Assembly (NCBI RefSeq): GCF_045209745.1
Contig: NZ_CP109273.1
Span: 4,340,001-4,404,000, forward strand
Direction of reading: 5' to 3'
Length of the DNA: 64,000 nucleotides
DNA from: Micromonospora sp045209745
Lineage (GTDB): Bacteria > Actinomycetota > Actinomycetes > Mycobacteriales > Micromonosporaceae
Positions 31,407 through 41,406 of the stretch are shown piece by piece; positions within the stretch are counted from its first letter, which is position 1; each line of letters starts with the position of its first letter. The notes under the pieces are model-generated. The model saw only the letters and a program-made list of their open reading frames with translations, did no database searches and had not been told where the DNA came from. The translations under genes were made by a program, and so were the position numbers.

Positions 31407-34400
31407 CGTGATCCTCCGCGGATGCGATCGCCCACCCAGCGGGCGAGTTCGAGCGGGCTGAGAGCGGCGACCGGCATCCCGGCCGCGACGAGCTGCTCGG
31501 CGACCGGTACCGAATAGCAGGGCGCGCCCCGGTCGTTCAGTGCGGCGCAGCCGAGCAGATGCACACCGGAAGTGGCCAGGGTGCGGACCTCGCCGAGCAG
31601 CCCAGCCAGCGGGTAGCCCTCCTCGAAGTCGCTGACCACCGCGACGATGGTGCGGCTCGGCACGGTCACCAGCGAGCGGGCGTGGGCCAGCCCGGCGGCG
31701 ATGTGCGTACCGCCGCCGACGCGCACCTCCAGCAGCAGCGACAGCGGGTCGTCGACCCGGTCGGTCAGGTCGACCACCTCGGTGGAGAAGGCGAGGAAGT
31801 GGGTGGACAGGGTCGGCACCCCGCCCAGCACGGCGGCCGTCAACGCCGACCACACCACCGACGCCTCCATCGAGCCGGACACGTCGACCACCAGCACCAG
31901 CCGCCAGTCGGCTTCCTTGCGGGTCCGGGTGTTGAAGACCGGGCGTTCCGGCACCACGACCGTCCGGCCGTCGTCGAGCCGCTGGGTGTGCTGCAGGTTC
32001 GCCCGTAGGGTACGGGCGAGGTTGATCCGGCCGCCGGGACGGCGGGACGGACGCGGGTTGGTCAGCCCGGTCAGCGCCGGACGCACCTGGGTGGCCAACT
32101 GCTTGGTCAGTTCCTCGACCAGCCGCCGGACCAGTGGCCGCAGCTTGGCCAGGTGCCCCTCGGGCAGTCCGCCGGCCAGTGACAGCACCGAGGTCAGCAG
32201 CTCCATCGAGGGGCGTACCGCGGCCGGGTCGAGCTCGGTGAGCACGTCGGTACGGCCGTTCTCGGCCGCCCGGGCGATGACCTCCTCGCGTACCGAGGTG
32301 CCGAAGAGCGCCTCGAGTTCGTCGGCCCACTCGCGTGCGGTCGGGAAGGAGGCTTCCTGGCCACCACCGCCGGCCGCCTGGCCGAAGTCGGTGGCGCCCT
32401 CGCCCTGGCCCGCCCCGTACAGCTCGTCCAGGGCGCGGGCGTAGCGGCGGGCGTCAGCCGGCAACCGGTCGGGTTGGCGGCCGAGCAGCAGCCGCCACCG
32501 GTCGGTGGGGGTGAGCTGGACGGCCGGCGTGTCCGGGCTGGATTCGGCGTCGGTGGAGCCGCTCGGCGTGTCCGGCCAGGGTTCGGTGTCGGCGGAGCCG
32601 CTCGGCGTGCCCGGGATCGGTATGTGGCGGGCGATCAGGGCGGCCCGACCGGCAAGGTCGGCGGCGGCCCAGCGGGCCAGCATCTCGGGCGGGACGGACA
32701 GTGCCACATCGAGCCGATCGCCGAGCCGGTCGGCCACGGTGTGCAGCAGCCGGTCCCGGGCCGCGGGGGTGAGCACGTCGAATCCGCCCCGCAGCGCCGG
32801 CAGCCGGTCCAGGAACTCGGTGTCGGTGAGCCGCTCGATCCGCTCCAGCAGCGGGTCCAGCGCGGCCGGGGCAGACTGCAGCAGCGGATGCGCCGCAGTG
32901 AGCAGACCCCCGAGCAGCCGGTGCAGCTGCCGCCGGGTGTCCGGTCCGGTCGCCGCGTCGATCCAGCCGGCCACCCGGTTGCCCAGGACCTCCAGGCTGG
33001 TCAGGTCGAGCAGCGCCCGGGCGGCCAGTGCGGCGCCCTGGATCAGCGGCGAACCGGCCCGGGCCAGGTGGCCGAGGGCCTCGTCCAGGCGCAGGCCGAT
33101 CCGATCCTCGCCGGCGCGGACCGCGAGGTCGACCAGCGCGGCGGCGTCGGTGGTGGCGTCGCTGCCGGCCAGGCCCGGCAGCCCGCGGACCGCCGCGTCC
33201 AGCAGCACGACGGCCAGCTCGGCAGCCCGGGCCCGGCCGTCGGCGGTGGTGCCGGGCAGATGCTCGCGGCGGAGGGCCTCCAGCAGGTCCAGGGCGGCCA
33301 GCAGCTCGGGCAGCGTGCCGGTGCCAGGCAGCACCACGGTGGCCAGCTCGAGCCGGTCGGTGACCAGCTCCGGCAGGTCGCAACGGGCGGCGTCGCGCAG
33401 CCCGGTGAGCAACTGCGCGGCGGTGGGGCCGCCGTCGGCGGCCCCCCGGCGGAACCGGTCCCGCAGGGTGCCGGTCGCGGCCAGCGCCGCGGTCACCCCG
33501 CGTACGCCGACCAGGTCCAGCCGGGCCGCCACGGACGGCGTCCAGGCCAGTTGCCAACGGGTGGTCAGGGCTGCGCCGTCACCGGTGCCGGAGACCGTGA
33601 TCGGCTCGCCGTAGCCGACGCCGCAGATCTGCAGGCGTTGCAGCAGAATCTCCCGCCGCCCGTCCAGCTCGGTGCGCAGCGGATCCAGCCGGACCTCGCG
33701 GGACTTCGGGCTGTCCGGGTTGGGCAGCCGCAGCGTGGTGAGTTCCGCCTCGACGGCGGGACCGAGGCCGGACCGCGGCGTACCGGGGGCGATCCGGCCG
33801 CGCTCGGCGCCGACCAGCACGATCTCCAGCGCCTTGGCCAGCGCCCGGCCGCGCCCGAGCAGTTCACCCTGACCGAGCACGGTGGTCACCGCCTCCAGCA
33901 CCTCGCCCCGGCCGGGGGCGGGCAGGTTCCGCAGCCGGGCCAGGTCGCCGGCCAGCCGTACCGTCTCGGCGGCCTCGCCGGTACCGGCGGTGTGACCGGC
34001 CGAGCGGAGTTCCCGGCACAGGTCGGTGACCGCCCGGGCGGCGGCGGCCCGGACGTGTTCTGGGTCGCCGGCAGCGGTGAAGACGGACTGCTGCCAGCGC
34101 GGGTCACGGATCCCCGCCGGGTAGCCGGAGCGGGAGTCGAGCAGGTCGAACGCGTACGGCACCAGCGAGGTGATCGCCGTGCCGCCGCCCTTGGTGGCCG
34201 GCCCGGGCCGGGTCGTCACGGACCGGACCGGACCGGCCTGGGTGGCGCCGCCGGCCGTGCTGGCCGTCGGGGCGGGGCCGACGGTCGACGGGGTGGCGAG
34301 CAGGGCCGGGGCGTGGAAGGCGCCGATGACGGCGGCGACCCGCCGGCCGTCCGCGCCGGCCTCGGCCAGCACCCGGCGCATGTGTCGCTCGCGGGCCAGA

Positions 34401-35131
34401 TCCCGGGCCGGTATGCCGTCGCCGCTGGCGCTGTCGGTACGCATCGCCCAGCCGACGCCGAGGGCGGCCCGACGGACCGCCTCCGGCGGGCAGCCCGGGG
34501 CGCGCACCTCGACCACCCGGTCCCATAGGTCGTCGCCGTCGCGGCCGGTGCCGCTGGCGCTGAGGGCGGCGGCGTAGCCGGACCGGCGCGGGCCGCGCAC
34601 CGGCTCACCGGCGTCCGGGTCACCACCGGCGTCCGGCTCGGACCCGGCGCTCGAGTCGGAGTCGGTGGCCGGGTCGATGGTGTCGGCGCTCCAGCCGGGG
34701 TCGGTCAGCGGCAGGTCGCAGCAGACCACCTCGACGCCACGCTGTCGGGCCCAGCGGATCGCGGCCAGTTCCGGGGAGAAATCGGCGAACGGGTAGAAGC
34801 CCGTCGGCCCGTCCTCGCCGTGGCTGCCGACCAGGGCCAGCGGGGCCCGGGCGGCCGGGTCGGAAAGGTACGGCAGCCAGCGCTGGAAGTCGGCCGGCAG
34901 CTCGATGCAGACCACCTCGGCCGCGGCGGCGTCAAGCAGCGCCGGGAGCACCGCAGCCAGAGCCGGGCTGTGATGCCGCACCCCGATCAGGTACGGCCGG
35001 ATGCAACCGGCGAGCGCGTCGACCACGGCCCGTGGGTCGGCCGACGTCGAATCGACCGTCGACGGGCCGGCCGCCACCGGGTCGACGGTCGGCGGAGCCC
35101 CACCGGGCGACGTGCGGGACACGGTCGTCAC
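31403..35131 (-). CDS. DUF5682-like / VWA (CoxE-like) fusion protein
   Basis: GTG 35131 overlaps the MoxR stop as GTGA, giving 1242 residues. The N-terminal part (about 35-800) has DUF5682-like wording: YLIGVRHHSPALAAVLPALLDA, VCIELPADFQRWLPYL, FYPFADFSPELAAIRWAR and VAAVIGAFHAPALL. The C-terminal part (about 860-1242) is a CoxE-like VWA module: PRPSRRPGGRINLARTLRANL, then a complete MIDAS with DVSGS at 1083-1087, Thr near 1142 (VGGGTHIAAGL) and Asp near 1168 (VVSDFEEG). I recall these modules as separate neighbouring genes in other actinobacteria, so this looks like a fusion. A short Pro/Thr/Ser repeat linker (about 890-920) joins them. Confidence 0.85.
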   Translation of the reverse strand: MTTVSRTSPGGAPPTVDPVAAGPSTVDSTSADPRAVVDALAGCIRPYLIGVRHHSPALAAVLPALLDAAAAEVVCIELPADFQRWLPYLSDPAARAPLALVGSHGEDGPTGFYPFADFSPELAAIRWARQRGVEVVCCDLPLTDPGWSADTIDPATDSDSSAGSEPDAGGDPDAGEPVRGPRRSGYAAALSASGTGRDGDDLWDRVVEVRAPGCPPEAVRRAALGVGWAMRTDSASGDGIPARDLARERHMRRVLAEAGADGRRVAAVIGAFHAPALLATPSTVGPAPTASTAGGATQAGPVRSVTTRPGPATKGGGTAITSLVPYAFDLLDSRSGYPAGIRDPRWQQSVFTAAGDPEHVRAAAARAVTDLCRELRSAGHTAGTGEAAETVRLAGDLARLRNLPAPGRGEVLEAVTTVLGQGELLGRGRALAKALEIVLVGAERGRIAPGTPRSGLGPAVEAELTTLRLPNPDSPKSREVRLDPLRTELDGRREILLQRLQICGVGYGEPITVSGTGDGAALTTRWQLAWTPSVAARLDLVGVRGVTAALAATGTLRDRFRRGAADGGPTAAQLLTGLRDAARCDLPELVTDRLELATVVLPGTGTLPELLAALDLLEALRREHLPGTTADGRARAAELAVVLLDAAVRGLPGLAGSDATTDAAALVDLAVRAGEDRIGLRLDEALGHLARAGSPLIQGAALAARALLDLTSLEVLGNRVAGWIDAATGPDTRRQLHRLLGGLLTAAHPLLQSAPAALDPLLERIERLTDTEFLDRLPALRGGFDVLTPAARDRLLHTVADRLGDRLDVALSVPPEMLARWAAADLAGRAALIARHIPIPGTPSGSADTEPWPDTPSGSTDAESSPDTPAVQLTPTDRWRLLLGRQPDRLPADARRYARALDELYGAGQGEGATDFGQAAGGGGQEASFPTAREWADELEALFGTSVREEVIARAAENGRTDVLTELDPAAVRPSMELLTSVLSLAGGLPEGHLAKLRPLVRRLVEELTKQLATQVRPALTGLTNPRPSRRPGGRINLARTLRANLQHTQRLDDGRTVVVPERPVFNTRTRKEADWRLVLVVDVSGSMEASVVWSALTAAVLGGVPTLSTHFLAFSTEVVDLTDRVDDPLSLLLEVRVGGGTHIAAGLAHARSLVTVPSRTIVAVVSDFEEGYPLAGLLGEVRTLATSGVHLLGCAALNDRGAPCYSVPVAEQLVAAGMPVAALSPLELARWVGDRIRGGSR

Positions 35132-36318
35132 CGCAGGTTCTCCCGCAGATCCCAGAGCCGGCGCCACATCGCCGAGCCGTCCTCGGCGCGGCGGCGGACC
35201 GGGCCGTCCCAGTAGCCGAGCAGCCGAGCGTGGTCGTTCTGGTCGTCCTTGCGGACCACGCCGAGCAGGTGCCCGGGGACCAGGTCGAGCGCGTCCCCGC
35301 CGGGCAGGTACGCGGCGGCCAACCCGAGCGACGCCGCCACCTGCACCGCCTCGGCGGTGGACATCACCGTGCCGGGCCGTTCCACGTCCCAGCCCTCGCC
35401 CGACCGGCCGGAACGCAGGTCGCGGAACACGGTGACCAGGGCATCCAGCACCGCGTCGTCCACGGTGTACGCCGCGCCGGCGCGCTGCACGGCGGCGGTG
35501 GCCTGCCGGCGTACCAGGTCGGTTTCGGTGTCCACGTCCGAGATCGGGTGGATGGTCTCGAAGTTGAACCGGCGCTTGAGGGCCGAGGACATCTCCGACA
35601 CGCCCCGGTCCCGCAGGTTGGCGGTGGCGATCACGGTGAACCCGGGTGCCGCGCGGATCAGGCCGTCCTCGGTGCCGCTCAGCTCCGGCACGTTCATCCG
35701 CCGGTCGGACAGGAGGGACACCAGCGCGTCCTGCACCTCGGGCAGGCAGCGGGTGATCTCCTCGATCCGGACGACCCGGCCGGTGCGCATCGCGGTCAGC
35801 ACCGGCGAGTCGACCAGCGCCTGCGGAGTCGGGCCCTGGGCGAGCAGCAGGGCGTAGTTCCAGCCGTACCGGAAGGCGTCCTCGGTGGTGCCGGCGGTGC
35901 CCTGCACGGTCAGCGCGCTGGTGCCGCAGACCGCGGCGGCCAGCAGCTCGGACAGCATGGACTTGGCGGTACCGGGCTCGCCGACCAGCAGCAGGCCCCG
36001 CTCGCCGGCCAGAGTGACCACGCACCGCTCGACCAGGCTCCGCTCACCGACGAACTTCGCCGGGATGGTCATGCTGGCCGGCAGTTCGGTGTCGGCCGGG
36101 CCGGTGCGCCGGTCGGCGGGCAGCTTCAGCGCCTCGCCGTCGCTGCCCCGGATGAAGGTGACCACGGCGCGCGGGGTCAACGCCCAGCCCGGCGGCCGGG
36201 CCCCGTCGTCGTACGCGGCCAGGAAGGCCAACTCGTCGGCGTACCGCTGTTCGGCGGAGAGGACCTGGGCGGCGGTCCCCGGCACGACGGTGGGGCGGAC
36301 GTGTTCCGTCACGGTCAC
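35128..36318 (-). CDS. MoxR-family AAA+ ATPase
   Basis: The 396-residue protein starts at GTG 36318. The Walker A is GEPGTAKS (113-120), Walker B VVRIEEI (182-188), sensor 1 Asn234 in ATANLRDRG, and arginine finger in ALKRRFNFETIHP (249-250). The ISDVDTETDL and lid helices follow. MoxR proteins act as chaperone-like ATPases that work with VWA partners on metal insertion or complex remodelling. The VWA gene follows with a 4-bp overlap, as is usual for such pairs. Its start lies 36 bp after the end of the 1683-residue gene. Confidence 0.92.
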   Translation of the reverse strand: MTVTEHVRPTVVPGTAAQVLSAEQRYADELAFLAAYDDGARPPGWALTPRAVVTFIRGSDGEALKLPADRRTGPADTELPASMTIPAKFVGERSLVERCVVTLAGERGLLLVGEPGTAKSMLSELLAAAVCGTSALTVQGTAGTTEDAFRYGWNYALLLAQGPTPQALVDSPVLTAMRTGRVVRIEEITRCLPEVQDALVSLLSDRRMNVPELSGTEDGLIRAAPGFTVIATANLRDRGVSEMSSALKRRFNFETIHPISDVDTETDLVRRQATAAVQRAGAAYTVDDAVLDALVTVFRDLRSGRSGEGWDVERPGTVMSTAEAVQVAASLGLAAAYLPGGDALDLVPGHLLGVVRKDDQNDHARLLGYWDGPVRRRAEDGSAMWRRLWDLRENLR

Positions 36319-36354
36319 TGATGTTCCTCGATCTCTCTGTGGTTCGGGCGAGGG

Positions 36355-39300
36355 TCAGCGGCGGGTGCCGCGGGTGGGCAGGTTGTCGAATCGGGGCCGG
36401 TCGCCGTCGCGGAGGCGTTGCCAGGCCCGCCGGTAGAGGTCGGCGGCAGGCTCGAACGGGACGGTCACGCCGAGCCCGGCCGTACCGTCTGGTGCGAGGC
36501 CGAACAGGGTGGTCTTCCAGCCCTCGATCGGTTTCTGCCCGCGTCCGCGCTCCAGCCACGGGCCGGGCAGGAACAGCGACCGGCCGGCCCGGGACCGGCT
36601 GCCCTCGACGACCAGTTCGGTGCCGGCCAGTTCGGCGCGGGCCGCCTTCAGCCGGGCCGGCTTCCAGCCGGTCCACTTCGTCGTGTCGCGGTCGGTCGGG
36701 TCCGGCATGGCCAGCAGCATCAGGTACACCGCCGCCGCGTCGACGCCCAGGCCGTGTTCCCCGGCTGCCTCGGCGACCAGGTCGGGCACCGACCGGGTCG
36801 GATCCTGCGGCCACCAGGTCCCGTCCGCCGCCCGCGCGCCGCCGCCCGGCTCCCCCGAATCGCCGAGCAGCGCCGCGAAGCGTGGGTCGCGGACCAGCCG
36901 CAGCGCCACCTCCATCGGGTACGGCTTGGTTGCGTCTGCCCGCAGCGCAGGCAGGTACGGGTCCGCCCCGTCGACGTCGAGCAGGTCCGGCCGCAGCGCG
37001 GGCGAGGGCTGGGTGTCGGCGGTGGCCAGGACGATGGCGCCGTAGCGTTCCCAGCCCGAGCCGGTCGCCGACGGGGTGCCGGCCACCTGGCGGAACGCGG
37101 GCAGGGAGACGTACTCGTTGAGGTCGAGCAGCAGGTCGGGGTTGGCCAGCCGGTCCCGGATCACGGCCAGCGCGGCCGGCAGCGCGGCCCGGCACGGGTC
37201 GCCGGCTGGCGTGTGGTGGGCGACCCAGGCCGCCAGGGTGACCGTGGAGAGCAGCACCCAACCGGTGAAGCCCGTTGCCTGGCCGTCGACCGGCTGGGCC
37301 CGGTCGCCCCTGATCTCGAAGGCCAGATCGGTGCCCAGCTCGGCCGAACGGGCGGGGCCGAGCAGCGCCGGCAACGCCTTCGCGGGTCCCCAGTCGGTGC
37401 GGATCGCGCGCACCGCCTCGGCGAGCAACTGTTCGGGCACCGCCACCCGGCGTCCCAGGGCCGCGTTCCAGACCGCCGCAGCGGCGGCCACGTCCGGGCC
37501 GTCGGTCCACAGCCGGGCCGGGTCGTCCGGCAGCAGCGCCGAGACCACCGCCCGCCGGAGCTTCCTGTTGGCCTCGTGCAGCATCCCGAAGGCCAGCTTG
37601 ACCTCGCCGACCTGCTTGACTCCGAGCGCCTTGCGCAGCTCGGGCGGCAGGGTGTTCGCCGAGTCCGCGTACGGCAGGCCGGCCAGCACCAGCTTCGCGG
37701 CGGTGGGGGTGACGCCGGTCAGCTCGGCGAACTGCTCGGCCGCTTCCGACCGCCAGGGCAGTGGGCCGCGCGCGGTCCACTCGGTGAGGAAACCGGCCAG
37801 CCAGCCGGCCGGCCGTTCGTCACCGACCGGTGCCGAGGAGCGCACCGTGTACGGCTCGGGCACGGCGAACACGCCGGCCGGGTCGTGGTACAGCGCGTCG
37901 AAGAGGTGACCGCCGGCGGTGCCGAAGTGGTGGAGCACGGCGATGAACGCCCCGTCGGGCAACGGCAGGATGCCCGGCCGGGGGGATCGGCGTGCGCCGT
38001 CGAGGTTGGTGAGGTCGTCGTCCGGCAGGTACAGCGAGAATCGACGCCAGCGGGCTGGTTCGGCCCTCGCGCTCAAGTCGAGCCGGTCCAGCTCGATGAG
38101 CAGGGCGCGCAGCGTCTCCCGGTGTTCGTCCGGGGTGACCGCCACGACTGCCCGGTAGGCGACGGCTGCGACAGCGCCAAGCAGGTCCCACCAGTCTAGA
38201 GTGAGCGGCAGCGACGGCCCGTCGAGGTGCGGCCGGACGGCGGCTTCGCTCCCGGTGGCGGCGGATCGCTGGGCGGCGATCACCTGGAACTGGGTGAAGG
38301 CGTGGGTCGAGCTGCTCGCCCTGGCGGCCGAGTGCAGACCGTTCAGCGCCAGCTTGAGCTGCTCGTCGGTTGGCCCGCTCACGGTGGCCGCCGGTGCCAC
38401 CGCCTTCGGGGCGGACAGCGCCGTGGTGAGCCGCTCGCCTACCGCCTCCAGGTCGGTGCGCACCTGGGCGGCCAGCCGCAGCACGCCGGCCACGCCGGCC
38501 AGCAGCGCGTCATGGCTGATTGTCGGCAACGTCGAGCGGACCAGTTCGACCAACGCATCCTTCTCGTCTTCACCAGCGGTGGCGCTGGCGGTGCCGGCCG
38601 GTGCGCCGACCACGGACCCCTGGAGGGCGATGGGAAGGCCGGTGATGGCCTGCGTGGCCGCGGTCAACCCGGACCGGGTCGCCGCCTTGGCTGCGGCCCG
38701 CGCGGCCGATTCGGCCAGGGCGGCGCGGCGTTCGTCGAGGGCAGCCTTGAACAGCGTGGCGGCGGTGTCCTGGTCCACCCGGCGCAGGGCCGCGGAGCCG
38801 GCCGGATCCCGGTGCCGCATGTTGCCGAGGAACTCCCGCCTCGGCAGCGGGACCACCCTGGCGGTGTAGGGCCGGCCGGACGACCCTCCGGCGGTGGCTG
38901 ACACCACACCGTCCGGGTCGACCAGGACGAAACCCTCGAGGACGGCCCGTGGCCGGTCGTCGCCGGGCAGCATCAGCGCCGCGATCGGTTCCTGTCCCGG
39001 GGCCACGGTGACGGTACGGCCAGCCAGGTCCTCGCCGCGCACCGTGCCGCCCGGCAGGGTGACCACCCGCCAGCCGAGTAGACCGTCCACCGGAGCGGCG
39101 GCCGGGGTGACCCGCTCGGACAGGGCCGGCCGCAGCCAGCTGGCCGACTCCTGGAGGCGGCTTCCGCTCACCGGCAGCTCGGCCAGGAACCGGGGCAGGC
39201 TGCGCCGGCCATGGGTGTTGCTGGCCGGGTCGTACTCGCGCCAGCCGTAGTCGCTGTTCTCGTCGTCGGAGCGGTAGACCCAGTGGGAGGTGCCGTCGGT

Positions 39301-41406
39301 GATGACCGGCAGCTCCACCGGGACGGCGGTGTCACGGGGGTGCAGCACGCCGTCACCGGTGGTCCGCCCGCCGCCGGCCAGCGGCAGGGTGATCTCGTTC
39401 CGGCGCCCCTGGCCGCGGAGAGTGCCGTTGATGGCCTGCAACTCGTCGGGTGACGAGTGCCAGTAGCCGCGCAGATCGTAGTTGAACGACTGGGAATGCC
39501 AGAAGACCAGCAGTTGGCCGTCGACGTAGTGGTAACCGGGCTGGCGCCACATGTCGCCGGCCGGGATGCGCAGGTCGTGGCGGAGCACGATGCCCTCGGC
39601 GCCGAGCACGCGCACCGTGGTCGGCCCGCCCATGATCACGTACGGCCAGGCGTCCTGCTGGGTCACCTCGACCCGGCGGTCGCCGCCGGTCACCTCCTGC
39701 CAGGCCTGCTCCCAGTCCGGCCAGCCCAGCTCGTCGAGGAGCCCGCCGCGCAGGCTGCGGGCGACGTGCTCGGCGAGGTCGACGTCGAGGGCCTGCCTGA
39801 GCTCGCCGCCCGCAGCCTGCGCGGCGGGCCCGTCGAGGTCGTCGAGGACCAGGCGCAACGCCTCGACCGGGAGGTTGCCCAGCCACTTCACCGCCTTTGG
39901 AAGGTATGGCAGCCCGGTGGTGAACCGGTCGCGGATCCGGGCCCGCAGCCAGTCGGTCAGCAACGGGCGGACGCCCCGCGTCCCGGCCAGCCGGCGCTGG
40001 GCCTGCTGCTGGTCGTCGACCTGGTCGAGGCCTCGGCGCAGAGCCCCGGTGAACCGGTCGTCGCCGGCCAGGGCGAGCAGTTCCCGTTCCCCCTTGGCAT
40101 TCACCCAACGCGCCAGGTCCAGGGTGTCGCATTCCTTCGGCGGTGCCACCGGCAGATCGAGGGCGAGCAGCAGGTCGAGCAGGTCCAGGTCGCCGGCGAC
40201 GGCGAGGGACTCGCCGCTGTCGGCCAGCTCGGCGCGCAGCCGGGCGGCCATCCGCTCGACGAGTGGGTACAGCTCCCGCACTGGCTGGTAGCGGTCCAGG
40301 TTGGCCCGACTCACGAAGCGGCGCAGCCAGCCGACGGAGCCGTCCTGCGGACGGGCCGCGGCCGGCACCTCCGGGTCGGAGAGCCCGGCGAGCGCACCGG
40401 TGTCGGCCAACAGGGCCAGCCACCCGACCAGGTTGTTCCGGTCGGCGGGCAGCACATCGAGCAGGCGGCCACGGATCGCCGGGTCGCTTCCGGCCAGCGC
40501 CGTCACCGCCGGCAGGTGCGCCTTCCACCAGCCGGCCGGCGCTTCGGCGGCCACCGGAAGCCGCAGCAGCTCGGCCAGGTAGGCCGCCTCGCGGTCGGCG
40601 ACGGCGGCGGCGCCCCCCGCGCCAGCGGCCTTGGTGGCAGCCCGGACCAGCCGTTGCACCGCGTTGGCCGACTGCGCGGAGGGAACCACGCCGGCGGCCG
40701 CTGCCCGCAGCGCCAGCCGACAGAACCGCTCCAGCGCCTCGTCGGCCGGCAACTGGGCGGACAACTCCTTCGCGTGGCCGGCCAGCGCGGTCGCGGAGAC
40801 CACCTTGGCCGCCGCGAACTCCACGTAGACCTCGTCCAACCGGTTCAGGTCGACCGGCAGGCCGTGCTGCGCCTCCGCCTTGCGCGCCTTGTTGAACAAC
40901 TGCGTCGCGTAGGTGTCCTGCCCGGCGGCCAGGAACACCCGCGCCGCCTGCTCGAAGAACGTCGGCAGGAAGTGCGGCAGTGTACGGGCGAGGCGGTCGG
41001 CGAGGCTCTGGTGCCCGTCCAGGGCGGCCTTCGGCCGTGACCGGACCTGCTTGGCCACCTTCTGCAGCTCCGGCACCACCGCCAACGCGTGCCGGCCGTC
41101 CGCCGGGTGGTGCACCAGCACCCACTCGGGGAAGGCCAGCGGGCGGCGCGGGCCCAGCCCGACGACGGCCGGCTCGGCGCCCGGCGTCAGACCGAGGAAC
41201 CCGACGGCCATGTCCTCGCCCTCGCCGAGGGCCGCGTCGATCAGGCGGACCACCGGCCGGTCGTCGAGGGCCGGGTGCCGGTAGGTGCGGGCGGTGAGGG
41301 GCACCGCCTGGTCGCCGACGCCGGTGGTGCCGGTCGGCAGCACCGCGCCAGCGGCCAGCAGGCTCTGCGCCAATTCCCCGTCCGACCTGGTCGTCATCCC
41401 GGTCAC
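36355..41406 (-). CDS. Giant protein of the MoxR-VWA operon, unknown function
   Basis: GTG 41406 overlaps the upstream stop as GTGA; the product is 1683 residues (ATG 41397 also possible). There is no signal peptide or membrane segment. The first 500 residues look alpha-helical and repeat-like (PHFLPTFFEQAARVFLAAGQDTYATQLFNKARKAE resembles TPR packing). A beta-rich middle follows, about 560-760, with many Trp and Tyr (WHSQSFNYDLRGYWHSSPDEL, WVYRSDDENSDYGWREYDP). The last third is helical again. I recognise no catalytic motif. Size and position suggest a scaffold or client of the MoxR-VWA machine. It is the largest gene in the window. Confidence 0.8.
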   Translation of the reverse strand: MTGMTTRSDGELAQSLLAAGAVLPTGTTGVGDQAVPLTARTYRHPALDDRPVVRLIDAALGEGEDMAVGFLGLTPGAEPAVVGLGPRRPLAFPEWVLVHHPADGRHALAVVPELQKVAKQVRSRPKAALDGHQSLADRLARTLPHFLPTFFEQAARVFLAAGQDTYATQLFNKARKAEAQHGLPVDLNRLDEVYVEFAAAKVVSATALAGHAKELSAQLPADEALERFCRLALRAAAAGVVPSAQSANAVQRLVRAATKAAGAGGAAAVADREAAYLAELLRLPVAAEAPAGWWKAHLPAVTALAGSDPAIRGRLLDVLPADRNNLVGWLALLADTGALAGLSDPEVPAAARPQDGSVGWLRRFVSRANLDRYQPVRELYPLVERMAARLRAELADSGESLAVAGDLDLLDLLLALDLPVAPPKECDTLDLARWVNAKGERELLALAGDDRFTGALRRGLDQVDDQQQAQRRLAGTRGVRPLLTDWLRARIRDRFTTGLPYLPKAVKWLGNLPVEALRLVLDDLDGPAAQAAGGELRQALDVDLAEHVARSLRGGLLDELGWPDWEQAWQEVTGGDRRVEVTQQDAWPYVIMGGPTTVRVLGAEGIVLRHDLRIPAGDMWRQPGYHYVDGQLLVFWHSQSFNYDLRGYWHSSPDELQAINGTLRGQGRRNEITLPLAGGGRTTGDGVLHPRDTAVPVELPVITDGTSHWVYRSDDENSDYGWREYDPASNTHGRRSLPRFLAELPVSGSRLQESASWLRPALSERVTPAAAPVDGLLGWRVVTLPGGTVRGEDLAGRTVTVAPGQEPIAALMLPGDDRPRAVLEGFVLVDPDGVVSATAGGSSGRPYTARVVPLPRREFLGNMRHRDPAGSAALRRVDQDTAATLFKAALDERRAALAESAARAAAKAATRSGLTAATQAITGLPIALQGSVVGAPAGTASATAGEDEKDALVELVRSTLPTISHDALLAGVAGVLRLAAQVRTDLEAVGERLTTALSAPKAVAPAATVSGPTDEQLKLALNGLHSAARASSSTHAFTQFQVIAAQRSAATGSEAAVRPHLDGPSLPLTLDWWDLLGAVAAVAYRAVVAVTPDEHRETLRALLIELDRLDLSARAEPARWRRFSLYLPDDDLTNLDGARRSPRPGILPLPDGAFIAVLHHFGTAGGHLFDALYHDPAGVFAVPEPYTVRSSAPVGDERPAGWLAGFLTEWTARGPLPWRSEAAEQFAELTGVTPTAAKLVLAGLPYADSANTLPPELRKALGVKQVGEVKLAFGMLHEANRKLRRAVVSALLPDDPARLWTDGPDVAAAAAVWNAALGRRVAVPEQLLAEAVRAIRTDWGPAKALPALLGPARSAELGTDLAFEIRGDRAQPVDGQATGFTGWVLLSTVTLAAWVAHHTPAGDPCRAALPAALAVIRDRLANPDLLLDLNEYVSLPAFRQVAGTPSATGSGWERYGAIVLATADTQPSPALRPDLLDVDGADPYLPALRADATKPYPMEVALRLVRDPRFAALLGDSGEPGGGARAADGTWWPQDPTRSVPDLVAEAAGEHGLGVDAAAVYLMLLAMPDPTDRDTTKWTGWKPARLKAARAELAGTELVVEGSRSRAGRSLFLPGPWLERGRGQKPIEGWKTTLFGLAPDGTAGLGVTVPFEPAADLYRRAWQRLRDGDRPRFDNLPTRGTRR

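Noticed and set aside
32474..34528. A 684-codon open frame antisense to the DUF5682-VWA gene
   Set aside because: The sequence is Gly/Gln/Arg-rich without domain features. The minus-strand frame has an intact MIDAS and 4-bp overlaps with both neighbours.
31403..36025. A 1540-codon extension of the DUF5682-VWA gene through the MoxR gene
   Set aside because: The added N-terminal part is out of frame with MoxR and has no domain character. GTG 35131, overlapping the MoxR stop, is the natural start.
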